DNA from: Spirodela intermedia
Lineage: Eukaryota; Streptophyta; Magnoliopsida; Alismatales; Araceae
DNA: 64,000 nucleotides
Reading direction: 5' to 3'
Assembly: GCA_902729315.2 (NCBI GenBank)
Contig: CACVBZ020000001.1
Coordinates: forward strand, 90,228-154,227
Positions 11,387-22,946 of this stretch are shown one piece after another. Made by a program: the position numbers and the translations under genes. The notes under the pieces are model-generated. The model made no database searches, had not been told where the DNA came from, and saw only the letters and a program-made list of their open reading frames with translations. Each line of letters begins with the position of its first letter. The stretch's first letter is position 1.

Positions 11387-13014
11387 TGATAAGTCTTCAT
11401 TATCATGAGTTAATAAATAGTAAATAATATATTTTTAGCCTTAACTCATGAGAAATAGACTTATATTTGTGTTAAAGTGTGAAAAGTGGTTTTTAGTTGA
11501 TTAATGTGATTTTTTGGGTAATTATGTGATTTTATACAAATTTATATGATTTTTACAGTCTTACTTTTGAGATAAATGAAGAAAAAGAAATAAAAGTAAA
11601 ATATTGCAAAATGGGGGGACCCGCCGGCCAGCCGGGCCCGCAAGCAGGTCGGAAGCTCAGTCGGAGAGTAGCCGCGAGCAGGGGCTCGAGCGGCTTAGAC
11701 CGATAGGGGCACGTGTGCGTCACCCCCCTTCCACGTCACCGGTGGCCAGCCGGCTGTGGGGCAAGGAGTGGTCGTACACGTGAGAGAAGGAATTTTGCTT
11801 AGAAAGCTAACATTACTATATATTCGCCCAAAAAATTGGCACACAACCGATGTGGGACTAAACCCGCGTCACACCTTCCTCAGAAGAGGCGGGCGACCGG
11901 CGCGGGTTCGAGTCCTTCTAGAGTCAAAAGTCATATATTTTTATCTGATTATCGTGACTTTCCTACAGATCGCCGGTGAAGGATTAAGCAACGAGAATCG
12001 CTGGATCATCGGTGAAAATCTCGTCAACGCGATTCGCGGAGCATTGCTACTAAAATTGCTGAACGATTCGCGATAAAAGGATCGCGAATCCATCGAGTAA
12101 ATCATCTCCAATTGATCGACGAACAAGCCGTTGTCAGGAAGAGGACGATCCGCCGAGAGACGAGTCGCCACCTCCTGAGAGCATACCAGATACGATGAAG
12201 AGACTCCTCTTGTTGCGCAGACTTGAGCATGAAGCTCCCTGACACGCGCCCCACCTCCATCCAGCTCCTCTCCGTCGGGTGACAGCCGCCGGAGAGCCGC
12301 AAAGTCGCCGTTTTTCCGCTCCGCTGGGTGACAGCTGCCGGAGACGACTCGACGACCCATTTCATTAATTTCTAGACTTTGCGAGAAGATCTAGAGATTG
12401 CCCACGTCGTCTTTGTCCAAAGAGAGCCTTCGAGGCCGTGGACACTGCACGACGATCCTCCTGAACGCTCAAGATTCTAGTGCATCGCCAACGCATCGTT
12501 GTCGCGACGTCGGAACTCTGTTTTCTTGCTTTCAAACTTACTTTACGCTTCATTTAGTGATTAATTTTTGTGTTTTAATTTACCAAAATATACTTTATTT
12601 AATTACGATTCTTCCAGCTTTTACAGATCTTAATTTGATTAATTAAATCATCTGTAATCACTTATGAAAGAATCGTTAGGCGGAACTCTGTTTCTGCCCG
12701 ATTCGCGTTCGCCGGGCGCTGACGTCATCTTGACGTCCACACCCTTATTTCCCTTTTAAATATATTTCCTTTTCATTTCTTAGTATAAAATTCATATAAA
12801 ATAGTATTCTCTGAGGAAAATTCTGAATAATTACCAGATATTATATTACATCCCTGTGATCGACTTGGAAAATTACCGCTATTTTTGAAAGTTTTATTGA
12901 ATTATAATTCATATATTTGTTCAGAAATACTTCTAAATATCCAAAAATTCATATTTTCTAGTTTTATAAATTTTATATTTGCGTGATTTAATATACAACG
13001 ACTGAGTCACGTCA
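11387..13014 (+). repeat. 3' LTR of the full-length element
   Basis: Starts TGATAAGTCTTC after the polypurine tract and ends CACGTCA before the target duplication CTCAC at 13015-13019. Same layout as the 5' LTR, with scattered substitutions and few indels. Confidence 0.93.
11817..11858 (-). promoter_or_regulatory. Antisense USE + TATA motif in the 3' LTR
   Basis: The USE GTCCCACATCG is on - at 11858-11848 and TATATA at 11822-11817, 25 bp apart. Same arrangement as in the 5' LTR. Confidence 0.4.
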
Positions 13015-13019
13015 CTCAC
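13015..13019. repeat. Target-site duplication (right copy)
   Basis: CTCAC directly after the 3' LTR, identical to 2656-2660. Confidence 0.85.
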
Positions 13020-14042
13020 CATCAATAAGAAAGCCTCAGCACCCTTGGTGAGTTAGGAAGTGAGTTGAATCAACCATATATAATGATGCTCGATATTAAT
13101 AGGGACTAAGTGAGTCAACCCACTTTGTATAAATAAGACTCAATATTTGACAACTCATGTTATTTGAAAGTGAGCCGACTCATGTCATTTGAAAAAGGGT
13201 CAATACTCTTAGTTGTTGGAACCTTCATTAAATCATATTTAAATGACAAATAATACACATAATAAAGATAAATAGATCAACTACTCATACAATTCTAATG
13301 AAATGTGTATTGAATTAATTAGTTAATTAAAATTCATGATTTTTTTAAAATTTTAATTTTAAATATACAAATAGAAATTTAAGAAATATATTTGAATCTC
13401 ATACTTCTGAATTCATGAATTTGAATGAATTATTTATTTGAAATTATTACATTTTTTATTAATGTGGTGAGTGCTAATATTTATTGAAACTACCACTCAG
13501 GGAAAGTAATATCTAGCGCACCACATTTAGCAACTACTCTTGAAGTAAAATATGAGTATAAAGGCTTATCTAGTATAGAGGATGTTCATCATGCCAAATT
13601 ATTATTTATGATTATTCTTAATATCACATTAATTAATTGAATTCAAACTATTTAAATGGTGACTCAAGTTTTGTGAATATTGATGAATACTGATTAAAAA
13701 TAAATTTGAAATATGATAAGTTACCGAAGTAATGATGATTCATGTGGAAATCATCATTTAATGTTCTTAATTTATATTATTTATTTATTTGAGGTAATTT
13801 AGGTCATTTTGGAATACAAATTTGATTAATTTATTTTGAGATGTGTTACTAGTTTTTGAATGATAATCAATTCTTACCATACTCATTTGAACCAATAAGC
13901 CTCATATATATAAGTTGTACAAAATGGTTCTTATTAGATGATATATGAACCTCAAAAGATATGGTGTATTGGTTTTTAATCATTTCATTTTATCAATAAT
14001 TTTATTATTTGAATATTGAGAAATGATCAATAATAGGAGGGT
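13020..14042. other. AT-rich intergenic DNA containing a dispersed repeat
   Basis: No gene. Roughly 13295-13510 resembles 22170-22380 in the same orientation: both contain AAATAGAAATT(T/C)AAGAAA, then a TCTCATACTT segment, then a TTGAATTTCAATGAATT-like segment. The family is unknown to me. Confidence 0.5.
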
Positions 14043-14486
14043 TGATAAATCTTCATTATCATGAGTTAATAATTAATTAATAATATATTTTTAACCTTAA
14101 CTCATGATAAATAGACTTATATTTGTGTTAAATTATGAAAAGTGAATTTTAGTTGGTTAATGTGAATTTTTGGCTAATTATGTGATTTTATAAAAAATTA
14201 TATTTATATTTTTAATCATATTTTTTATATAAATAAAGAAACATAAAAGAAAATAAAAAATATAGAAAAAGGGGGGTACCTACTAGCCAATTGAGCCTGC
14301 AAGTAGGTCAAAAGCACAGTCGAGTGGAGCCGCGAGGAGGGGCTCGAGTAGTTAAGGATGAACCACGTGATAAGGGAGACATGTGTGTCACTCTCCATCC
14401 AAGTCACTAAGGCTAGCTTGGCGTGGGGTAAGGAGTGTCATACACACATGAGAAAGGGACTCATTACTTTCCAGAACTCATATTAC

Positions 14487-14528
14487 TATATATTTGTCTC
14501 AAATTTTGACATATAACCGATGTGGGAT
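14487..14528 (-). promoter_or_regulatory. Antisense USE + TATA motif in the old LTR
   Basis: ATCCCACATCG on - at 14528-14518 (still fits RTCCCACATCG) and TATATA at 14492-14487, 25 bp apart. The spacer sequence differs strongly from the young copies while its length is kept. Confidence 0.4.
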
Positions 14529-15120
14529 TAAACCGGTAATCACAATTTCTCCATAATATTTTAATATTTTGTGTACCTCAAATATCTCTTATTTATCAAA
14601 ATAATGTACCTTGATAACGTCACCTTATAAGGGTATTCGCATACTTATTTCACTCTCTCTTATGCATACGGGTACCGACTAGGGTTCGAATCCTACAATA
14701 ACCAAAAGTCATATTTTTATATAGTTAAATTATGATTTTTCTCCAGATTAAACCATCAAAATTACTCAATCATTGGTAAAAATCTCATCAATACAATTAA
14801 GGGAGTATCGTTAATCAAAATTATTGAACGATTCGTGATAAAAAGATCATGGATCTATCGAGTAAATCAATTTCTAATTAATCGACGAACAAGCCGTCGT
14901 CAAGAAGAGGATGATCTGTCAGGAAATAAGTTGCCACCTCTTGAGAGTGTACTAGATGCAATGAAGAGCCTCATCTTGTTATATAGACTTGAGGATGAAA
15001 CTCCTTAGGACGCGCCCAACCTCTATCGAGTGATGGTCGTCGTAGATCCACAAAGTTATCATTTTTCTGCTCTATCGGGTGACAATCATCAAAGACGATT
15101 CAATAACCCACTTCATTGAT

Positions 15121-15450
15121 TTTTAGACTTTGCAAGGAGATCTAGCGATTGTTCATGTCGTTTTTGTCCAAAGAAAGTCTTTGAAGCTGTAGACATTACA
15201 TGACAATCCTCCCAAATGCTCAAGATTCTGATGCATCGTCACTACGACATCAAAACTTTGTTTTATTATTTTTTAACTAGTTTAACTTTCACTATCATTT
15301 TTTAGATTTCAAAAAGAGATCCAACAAATACTTAGGTCATCTACATCTTATGAGAGCCTTTGAGGTCATGGACATCATTTGATGATCCTCTCGAATATAT
15401 AGAATTCTGACAATAGCTATCACGAGGTTGAAACTTTGTCTTTGCTTTTA
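15121..15450 (+). repeat. Tandem duplication inside the old LTR
   Basis: Two imperfect copies, from about 15121 and 15300. Each runs from a TTTTAGA(C/T)TT start through AGATC, a GAGAGCC or GAAAGTC segment, and GATCCTC to AAACTTTGT. The young LTRs have a single copy. Confidence 0.7.
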
Positions 15451-15948
15451 ACTTAATTTTTACTAAATTTAGTGACATTTTGTGTAATTTTAAATTTGAA
15501 AAATCTTCTTCATTCAATTACAATTCTTTTGATTTTTATAGATCTTAATTTGACCCATTAAATCATCTATAAAAACTTATGTAAGAATCACTAGGTAGAA
15601 CTCTATTTCTGCATGATTTACATTCTTCAAAGTGTTGACGTCATCCTTACGTCCACACCCTTATTTTCCTTTTTCATGAATTTTTAAATATATTTTATAA
15701 TCATCATTAATTCTAAAAATTATTACAAATTATATTCTTTTAGTAAATTTTGAAATATCCTTATGATCGACCTAGAAATTCTTCACTATTTTTAAAACCT
15801 TTTATCAAATTATAAATAATTTATTTTTTTCTAAATATTTCTTTAAATATAAAATTAGTATTTTTTAGTTTTATAAATTTTAAATTTGCGTGATTTATTA
15901 TACAATGACTAAGTCATGTAAATAATTTTTTAATCAAAATTCTCTATA

Positions 15949-16314
15949 AGTTCAACTTCTATCTAACAATTAATTAGTTCTTGACAATCCTCTTTAACCT
16001 CACTATTGTCTCATGCTTTAATGACAACTTAGTTTCTTCTTTATTCTCTATAAAACTTGATAGTCAAAAAGTTCAACTTCTATCTAACAATTAATTAGTT
16101 CTTGACAATCCTCTTTAACCTCACTATTGTCTCATGCTTTAATGACAACTTAGTTTCTTCTTTATTCTCTATAAAACTTGATAGTCAAAAAGTTCAACTT
16201 CTATCTAACAATTAATTAGTTCTTGACAATCCTCTTTAACCTCACTATTGTCTCAAGATTTTGACTATCAAGTTTTATAGAGAATAAAGAAGAAACTAAG
16301 TTGTCATTAAAGCA
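15949..16314. repeat. 121-bp tandem repeat with a partly inverted third unit
   Basis: Units at 15949-16069 and 16070-16190 appear identical. The third unit is forward for 65 bp (16191-16255). Its remaining 56 bp then follow as an exact reverse complement at 16259-16314, after three extra bases. Together with unit 2 this makes perfect 56-nt inverted arms (16135-16190 and 16259-16314) separated by 68 bp. No coding potential. Confidence 0.92.
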
Positions 16315-16344
16315 TGGTTAAACTTGTTGACAAGAATACCACAA

Positions 16345-16695
16345 TCTGCACAAAATGCATGTGGGGCACTAGGAGGCAACGCGCAAGGTGCCAAGAGGCG
16401 ACGTGGGGGCACCAAGAGGCAATGTAGGGGCAGCACCAAGAGGCGGTGTGTGGGACACTAGGAGGTGTCGCATGCGGCACCTATAGTTGGTGCACGGAGC
16501 ACCGGCAAGAGATGGCGCCATCAAGTGTGTAGGCGTAGTGACATGTCGGGCGGGTGTGCAAGACAATTTTGGGCAAGCATCAGATGGGCAAACAGGTGCG
16601 TGCGGCAAGAGACACGACATGTGTGCAGGACTACAAAGACGAGACACCAAGTAAGCATGCAACATCGCGCTACAAGAGATTCTGTCAAGAGAGGA
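16345..16695. repeat. G-rich degenerate minisatellite-like block
   Basis: Between about 16360 and 16480 a loose unit containing GGCACCAAGAGGC, GTGCCAAGAGGC or CACTAGGAGG recurs every 20-27 bp, alternating with GTGGGG or TAGGGG. The rest to 16695 is GC-rich without clear periodicity. Open frames here come from composition. Confidence 0.55.
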
Positions 16696-17117
16696 TAGGT
16701 GATAAGTCTTCATTATCATGAGTTAATAATTAGTAAATAATATAGTTTTAGCCTTAACTCATGATAAATAGACTTATATTTGTGTTAAAGTGTAAAAAGT
16801 GGTTTTCAGTTGATTAATGTGATTTTTGGGTAATTATGTGATTTTATATGAATTTATATGATTTTTACAGTCTTACTTTTGAGATAAATGAAGAATAAAA
16901 ATAAGACAAAATGGGAGGGACCCACTAGCCAGCCGGGCCCGCAAGCAGGTCGAAAGTGCAGTTGGGGAGTAGTCGCAAGTAGGGGCTTGAGTGGCTTGGA
17001 CGGATAGGGGCACATGTGCGCCACCCCCCTTCCACGTCACCGGTGGTCATCCGACTGTGGAGCAAGGAGTGGTTGTACATGCATGAGAAAGGGACTTGAT
17101 CGGAAATGTAATATTAT

Positions 17118-17158
17118 TATATATTCACAGACACTTTGCCGCACAAGCGATGTGGGAC
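17118..17158 (-). promoter_or_regulatory. Antisense USE + TATA motif in the split LTR
   Basis: GTCCCACATCG on - at 17158-17148 and TATATA at 17123-17118, 24 bp apart. Confidence 0.38.
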
Positions 17159-18507
17159 TAAACTCACGTCACACCTTCCCTAGAAAGAGCGAGCAATCGG
17201 CGCGGGTTTGAATCCTCCTAGAGCCAAAATTCATATTTTTTATATAATTATCGCGACTTTCGTGTAGATCGCCGGTGAAGGATTAAGCAACTAGAATCAC
17301 TGGATCATCGGTAAAAATCTCGTCAACTCGATTCGTGGAGTGACGTGACTCAGTCGTTGTATATTAAATCACACAAATATTAAATTTATAAAACTAGAAA
17401 ATACGAATTTTCGGATATTTAGAAGTATTTCTAAATAAATATAGCAATTATAATTCAATAAAACTTCCAAAAATAGCGGTAATTTTTCAGGTCGATCACA
17501 GGGATGTAATATAATATCTCGTAATTATTCAGAATTTTTCTCAATGAATACGATTTTCTATGAATTTTATACTAGGAAATAAAAAGGAAATATATTTAAA
17601 ATTCATGAAAAAGGGAAATAAGGGCGCGGACGTCAGGATGACGTCAGCGCCCGACGAACGCGAATCGGGCGAAAACAGAGTTCCGCCCGGCGATTCTTAC
17701 GTAAGCGATTACAGACAATTTAATTAATCAAATTAAGATCTGTAAAAGCCGAAAGAATCGTAATAGAACAAAGTATATTTTGGTAAATTAAAATCACAAA
17801 GAAATATCACTAAATGAAGTGTAAAGTAAGTTTAAAGCAGGAAAACAGAGTTCCGGCGTCGCGACGGCGATGCGTCGGCGATGCACCGGAATCCTGAGCG
17901 TTCGGGAGGATCGTTGTGTAGTGTCCACGGCCTCGAAGGCTCTCCTTGGACAAAGACGACGTGGGCAATCTCTAGATCTTCTCACGAAGTCTAGAGATCA
18001 ATGAAATGGGTCGCTGAGTCGTCTCTGGCGGCTGTCACCTGGCGGAGCAGAAAAATGGCGACTTTGCGGCTCTCCGGCGGCTGTGACCCGACGGAGAGGA
18101 GCTGGATGGAGGTGGGGCACGTGTCAGGGAGCTTCATCCTCAGGTCCGCGCAGCAAGAGGAGGCTCTTCATCGCATCTGGTACGCTCTCAGGAGGTGGCG
18201 ACTCGTCTCCTGGCGGATCATCCTCTTTCCGACGACGGTTTGTTCGTCGATCAATCGGAGATGATTTACTCGATGGATTCGCGATCCTTTTATCGCGAAT
18301 CGTTCAGCAATTTTAGTAGCAATGCTCCGCGAATCGTGTTGACGAGATTTTCGCCGATGATCCAGCGATTCTCGTTGCTTAATCCTTCACCGGCGATCTG
18401 CAGGAAAGTCGCGATAATCAGATAAAAATATATGAATTTTGACTCTGGGAGGATTCAAACCCGTGCCGGTCGCCCGCCTCTTCTGAGGAAGGTGTGATGC
18501 GGGTTTA

Positions 18508-18549
18508 GTCCCACATCGGTTGTGCACCGATTTTTCGGACAAATATATA
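18508..18549 (+). promoter_or_regulatory. USE + TATA motif in the nested solo LTR
   Basis: GTCCCACATCG at 18508-18518 and TATATA at 18544-18549, 25 bp apart, on the strand opposite to LTR transcription. Confidence 0.4.
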
Positions 18550-18572
18550 GTAATGTTAGCTTTGTAAGCAAA

Positions 18573-18754
18573 GTCTCTTCTCTCGCGTGTACGACCACTC
18601 CTTGCCCCACAGCCGGCTGGCCACCGGTGACGTGGAAAGGGAGTGGCATACACGTGCCCTATCAGTCCAAGCCAAGCCGCTCAAGCCCCTGCTCGCGGCT
18701 ACTCCCCGACTGCGCTTCCGAGCCGCTTGCGGGCCCGGCGGGTCCCCCATTTTT
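18573..18754 (+). ncRNA. Candidate Pol III transcript antisense to the LTR
   Basis: The start is inferred about 24 bp downstream of the TATA box, the stop from the first T-run of at least five (18750-18754). The body is GC-rich. It contains an inverted repeat in which CGTGTACGACCACTCC pairs imperfectly with GGGAGTGGCATACACG around a ~40-nt loop. Equivalent segments lie in the other LTR copies (for example about 313-506 on +). It does not resemble U6, U3 or 5S as I know them. There is no transcript evidence. Confidence 0.22.
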
Positions 18755-19939
18755 GCAATATTTTTATTTTTATTTCTTGTTCTTCATTTATCTCGAAAGT
18801 AAGATTGTAAAAATCGTATAAAATCACATAATTACCCAAAAATTCACGTTAATCAACTGAAAACCACAAATCATTTTTTAACACAAATATAAGTCTATTT
18901 ATCATGAGTTAAGGCTAAAACTGTATTATTTACTAATTATTAACTCATGATAATGAAGACTTATCATGGAGCATTGTTACTATAATTGCTTAATGATTCG
19001 TGATAAAAGGATCGTGAATCCGTCGAGTAAAGCATCTCTGATTGATCGATGAACAAACTGTCGTCGGGAAGAGGACGATCCACTAGCAGATGAGTCGCCA
19101 CCTCCTGAGAGCATATCAGATACAATGAAGAGCATCCTCTTGCTGTGTGGACCTGAGGATGAAGCTCCCTGACACGCACCCCACCTCCATCCAACTCCTC
19201 TCCGTCAGGTGACAACTATTGGAGAGCCGCAAAGTCATTGTTTTTCTGCTCCGCCGGATGACAGCCGCTAGAGACGATTCGATGACCCATTTCATTGATC
19301 TCTAGACTTCGCAAGGAGATCTAGAAATTGCCCACGTCATCCTTGTCCAAGGAGAGCCTTTGAGGCCATGGACACTACACAACGATCCTCCTGAACGTCC
19401 AGGATTCTGGTGCATCACTGACACATCACCGCCGCGAGGCCGGAACTCTATTTTCTAACTTTCAACTTAACTTTCATTTCAATTAGTGATAATTTTTTGA
19501 TTTTAAATTTACCAAGATATACTTCATTTCATTACGATTCTTCCAGCTTTTACAGATCTTAATTTGATCAATTAAATTATATGTAATCGCTTACGTAAGA
19601 ATTGCTGGGCAGAACTCTATTTCCGCTCGATTCACGTTCGCTGGGCGCTGACATCATCTTGACGTCCGCACCCTTATTTCCCTTTTTCGTGAATTTAAAT
19701 ATATTTTATTTTCATTTCCTAGTATAAAATTCATAGAAAATAGTATTCTTTGAAAAAAAAATCTGAATAATTACCAGATATTATATTACATACATGTGAT
19801 TGACCTGGAAAATTATCGCTACTTTTGAAAGTTTTATTGAATTATAATTGATATATTTGTTCATAAATACTTCTAACTTTCCGAAAAATTATATTTTTCT
19901 AGTTTTATAAATTTTAAATTTACGTGATTTACTATACAA

Positions 19940-22900
19940 ATAATTACAAATAATTACATTTATTTCTGAAAATAATTACAAATAGTCTATCTATAGAAGA
20001 CATTGATTTCACCCAATGTCCCACAAACATTTGACATTTTAGAATATTATCAAATCTTACAAATCATCAAATTTCATAATGAACAAAGGTGGATAGTTAC
20101 ACCTCATAATCACTAGATGTTGAATTAATCCAAACTTAGTCAACAAATTGGTGTCATTTTCTACATCTTTAATGTCACTTATGTCACTCATTTCTGAGAA
20201 AATGTCTATCTTTTAACTAGTAATGTCATAGTGTTGGATTCAAGGCCACACTTAAATTAAGAAGAGGTGGTTGAGTTTACCAAGTTTTAATCTTGACTTT
20301 GACCAGCTCTAATCAACATCTAGATTATTCTTCTTAAAATGTTAAGTCTTATGATTTTTCTAGAGTTATCAATATATAACTTGGAAGTTTCTAAATTTGT
20401 TCAGCCCCTTTACTTCGTCTAATCTTTGAGAACAACTCTCTTCTTAGCTTTTAGTCATTCAAATATCCAAATCACAATCATTGATTATGGGATCAGTTCT
20501 CATAGAATTCCATCACAAATTCTCCTTTAGATTCACAACTCTATGAAGTCAATAGTTGATCAATAGGTTCAGCTCCCTTGAATGATTAAATTATTCTCTA
20601 CTCATAATTTGATCTAGAAGATAACGTTGACTTGAGCTTCATCCAAAAATTTGACGAAAAGTTCTTTGATGAAGTCTTGATTCTTGCATTCCTCTTCTTT
20701 GGATGTTGGTAGTAGATAAAAAGGAGTGTCACTTTAATCAAAGTGAGGAAGATTGTTGAATACTTCAACTCAACTTTTTTGCACTTGCAATGTTTGACTA
20801 ACATGAAGAATATCATGATTTTTCTTAGAAATTTCTATAGAAAAACTCAATGAAGCTCTTGTGGTCATGGAGAATTTAGAGGTGATTATTCTCATATAAC
20901 TAGCAATTGAAAAGGTGATGTATTTACATTGAAATTCAAAACCTTCCCTAATTTTTGTGATCTCCTAATGTATATTTTACAAGAAAGAGAGAAATTCTAA
21001 TGACTAGAGGACTGATATAATATATCCATTAAGGGTTTGAATATATTTATGAAAAACCAGTACGTGATTTTATTAAAGTGTAACAACTATATTCAAAGTG
21101 TATTGGCTGGGTCAAGTCTTGTAAGAATTTACTATACTTAAAATAGAACCAATAATACTTATCTAGATAAAATGGTAATCTACCCATATTTCTTCAAATA
21201 ACATATTATCATCAAGTAGCCGCATTGAATCGTTATCTCAATAGTTCTGACCATATTTTTTGAAAAGAAAATCATTAATATGTAGAAAGTATTATGTAGG
21301 AGAATAAAGGGTCAAAATTCAATCAATTTAACTCAATGTGAGTAAGCTTGATGCTTATTCTAAACCATTCGAAATTACGGATATAAAATCATAGGTACAA
21401 AATAACGTCCATAAACTTTGTTGATCATTGATTTAGAAAATTCTCATTGATTTGAATGTTCAAATCGTTGCTTTTCTCATTGTAACAACTTTTGTAAATA
21501 TTGATAATTTGATGGTAATAAATAAAATAATAATTCTACATGATGAAACAAACCAAATAAATGGTTGAATACTATGGGAAATAAATACACTTAATATGTT
21601 CATATTTGGATATTTGATATCATTATTTTTTATTATGTTCCAATTCTTATCTAAAAAAATTAACACGAATATAATGTCATAAATTAAGCCTATTGGAACT
21701 AAAGCATACTTTGATGGTATAATGCTTTTAATTGATCTTATAAGTATTTGTCATCATCAAAACTATATGAATTTAACCATTAAATATATATTAGAAGCTA
21801 TGGAATACCAAATGATGGGATGCCATTTGATTCTCAAAATGTAGAGGAAGTTGATAAATTTTACCATGAAATTATCATAACCTGATCTAACATTCATATA
21901 ATAAAATTAATAATGATTTATTTCATATCTCTACAAATATCATTCTTGCCCAAATGATGAAACTTGCCTAACTACTGTTGAGTATTTTCATACTTTCCAT
22001 CTCATGACTGATTATTCAAGCTATTACAATTATTGAATTAATCATTGACTGAATGAAAGAAAATATTCTGAATACTAGGTCATGATGAAAAATACACATA
22101 GGAAAGATCATTGAATCAAATTATGGTATGCATACAATACTCATGGAATGTGCATAAATATTCCTCCAGACATGCGGAATAAATTAATTAAGTACAAATT
22201 CATGAAGAATTAAGAGAATGATGTTAAATATTCAAATAGAAATTCAAGAAAATTATTTTAGTCTCATACTTTTTAATGTTTGAATTTCAATGAATTCACC
22301 AGTCAAAATTATTGCCTTATTTATTACTATAAGAAGGTTTAATATTTATATAATTTTCCACTAGTGAAAGTCAAAATTAAGATCTGATCAATTCAGTACT
22401 TCTTATTGATCTAAATATGACCTATAATCCAACATTAGTAATTAAGAAAGTTAGATGTCTCAGTTGGAAAGAAAAACTTTGTCATGCACTAAATTAGTTT
22501 TAGCCAACCTATAACCATTAATCTTCAAGATGTAATATTTCTGGAAATCTAGTTTGGTCAAGCTTAAGCCATCAATCTAAAGGAAAAATTAGCTAGATGG
22601 TGTATCTACCCCTTCAAGCCATTAATTTAGTTGGCTAGGGTTATCAAATCTAATGGAGACTGGTTCTAAACCTTTATGTTCAGTTCATGTAATAATAGGT
22701 GTTATAAGAAACTAATAATGCATCCTTTAAGGAGTAGGGTTAGATAAATGTGTTGAACCACAATAGTTCTTATTCAAAATATTAGATAGCAGGTTGCAAA
22801 CAAATTAATTTCCCCTACTCTTAGGTCATCTAATAGCCTCCTTAAAATAAACATTGTATATTGATGACATTTATATATTCTATGTAGATGCACTATCTAC

Positions 22901-22946
22901 CTTGCATTCATGAAATATATTAGTTAATTCACTAATAAATAAAAAA
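19940..22946. other. AT-rich intergenic DNA, mostly unrecognised
   Basis: No gene or RNA found. The part near 22170-22380 is related to 13295-13510. The remainder may be old transposon sequence beyond recognition by eye. Confidence 0.5.

Larger units (their letters stand above)
2661..13014 (+). mobile_element. Full-length Athila-type Ty3/gypsy LTR retrotransposon, inactivated
   Basis: A 10.35-kb element with LTRs of 1627 bp (2661-4287) and 1628 bp (11387-13014), both starting TGATAAG and ending GTCA. It is flanked by the 5-bp duplication CTCAC. The primer-binding site at 4293 resembles the tRNA-Asp site used by Athila elements. The internal region carries gag, then protease, reverse transcriptase, RNase H and integrase (gypsy order), and a 1.6-kb non-coding 3' part ending in a polypurine tract. 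Athila relatives often carry an env-like ORF after integrase; none is visible here. The LTR pair shows scattered substitutions, so the insertion is not very recent. Gag and pol contain in-frame stops and frameshifts, so the copy cannot be autonomous. Confidence 0.95.
14043..15919 (+). mobile_element. Diverged Athila-type LTR (old subfamily, solo or orphan)
   Basis: Starts TGATAAATCTTC and ends AATGACTAAGTCATGTA, matching both LTR ends. It is strongly diverged, with CpG sites lost. At about 1877 bp it is longer than the young LTRs for two reasons. It has the ~130-bp segment also seen in the 720-2099 copy (here about 14550-14690), and a block of about 150 bp is duplicated in tandem (15121-15450). 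No primer-binding site or internal region adjoins it. Confidence 0.85.
17341..18966 (-). mobile_element. Nested solo LTR, Athila type, inverted
   Basis: Complete inverted LTR. It starts TGACGTGACTCAGTCG (complement of the LTR end) and finishes at GACTTATCA (complement of the LTR start), 1626 bp. It is flanked by the direct repeat TGGAG at 17336-17340 and 18967-18971. The host LTR continues in register on both sides. The solo state implies LTR-LTR recombination after insertion. It keeps many CpG sites, so it is younger than its host LTR. Confidence 0.95.
16700..19939 (+). mobile_element. Athila-type LTR split by a nested solo LTR
   Basis: The forward LTR starts TGATAAGTCTTC at 16700 and runs to 17340. 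After the inverted LTR it resumes at 18972 in register, and fades at about 19939 in GTGATTTACTATACAA. The canonical last ~16-20 bp are missing. Joined, the parts give about 1.6 kb, the normal LTR length. No internal region follows, so it is a solo or truncated LTR. Confidence 0.88.

Noticed and set aside
12102-12365. An ~87-codon open frame antisense to the LTR, also open at 18001-18264 and partly at 3425-3637
   Set aside because: The copies share it by recent descent, the region is CpG-rich and stop-poor, and the older copies do not keep it. It resembles no family.
15949-16255. Regular repeats resembling a CRISPR array
   Set aside because: Units are contiguous 121-bp tandems without unique spacers, in plant DNA.
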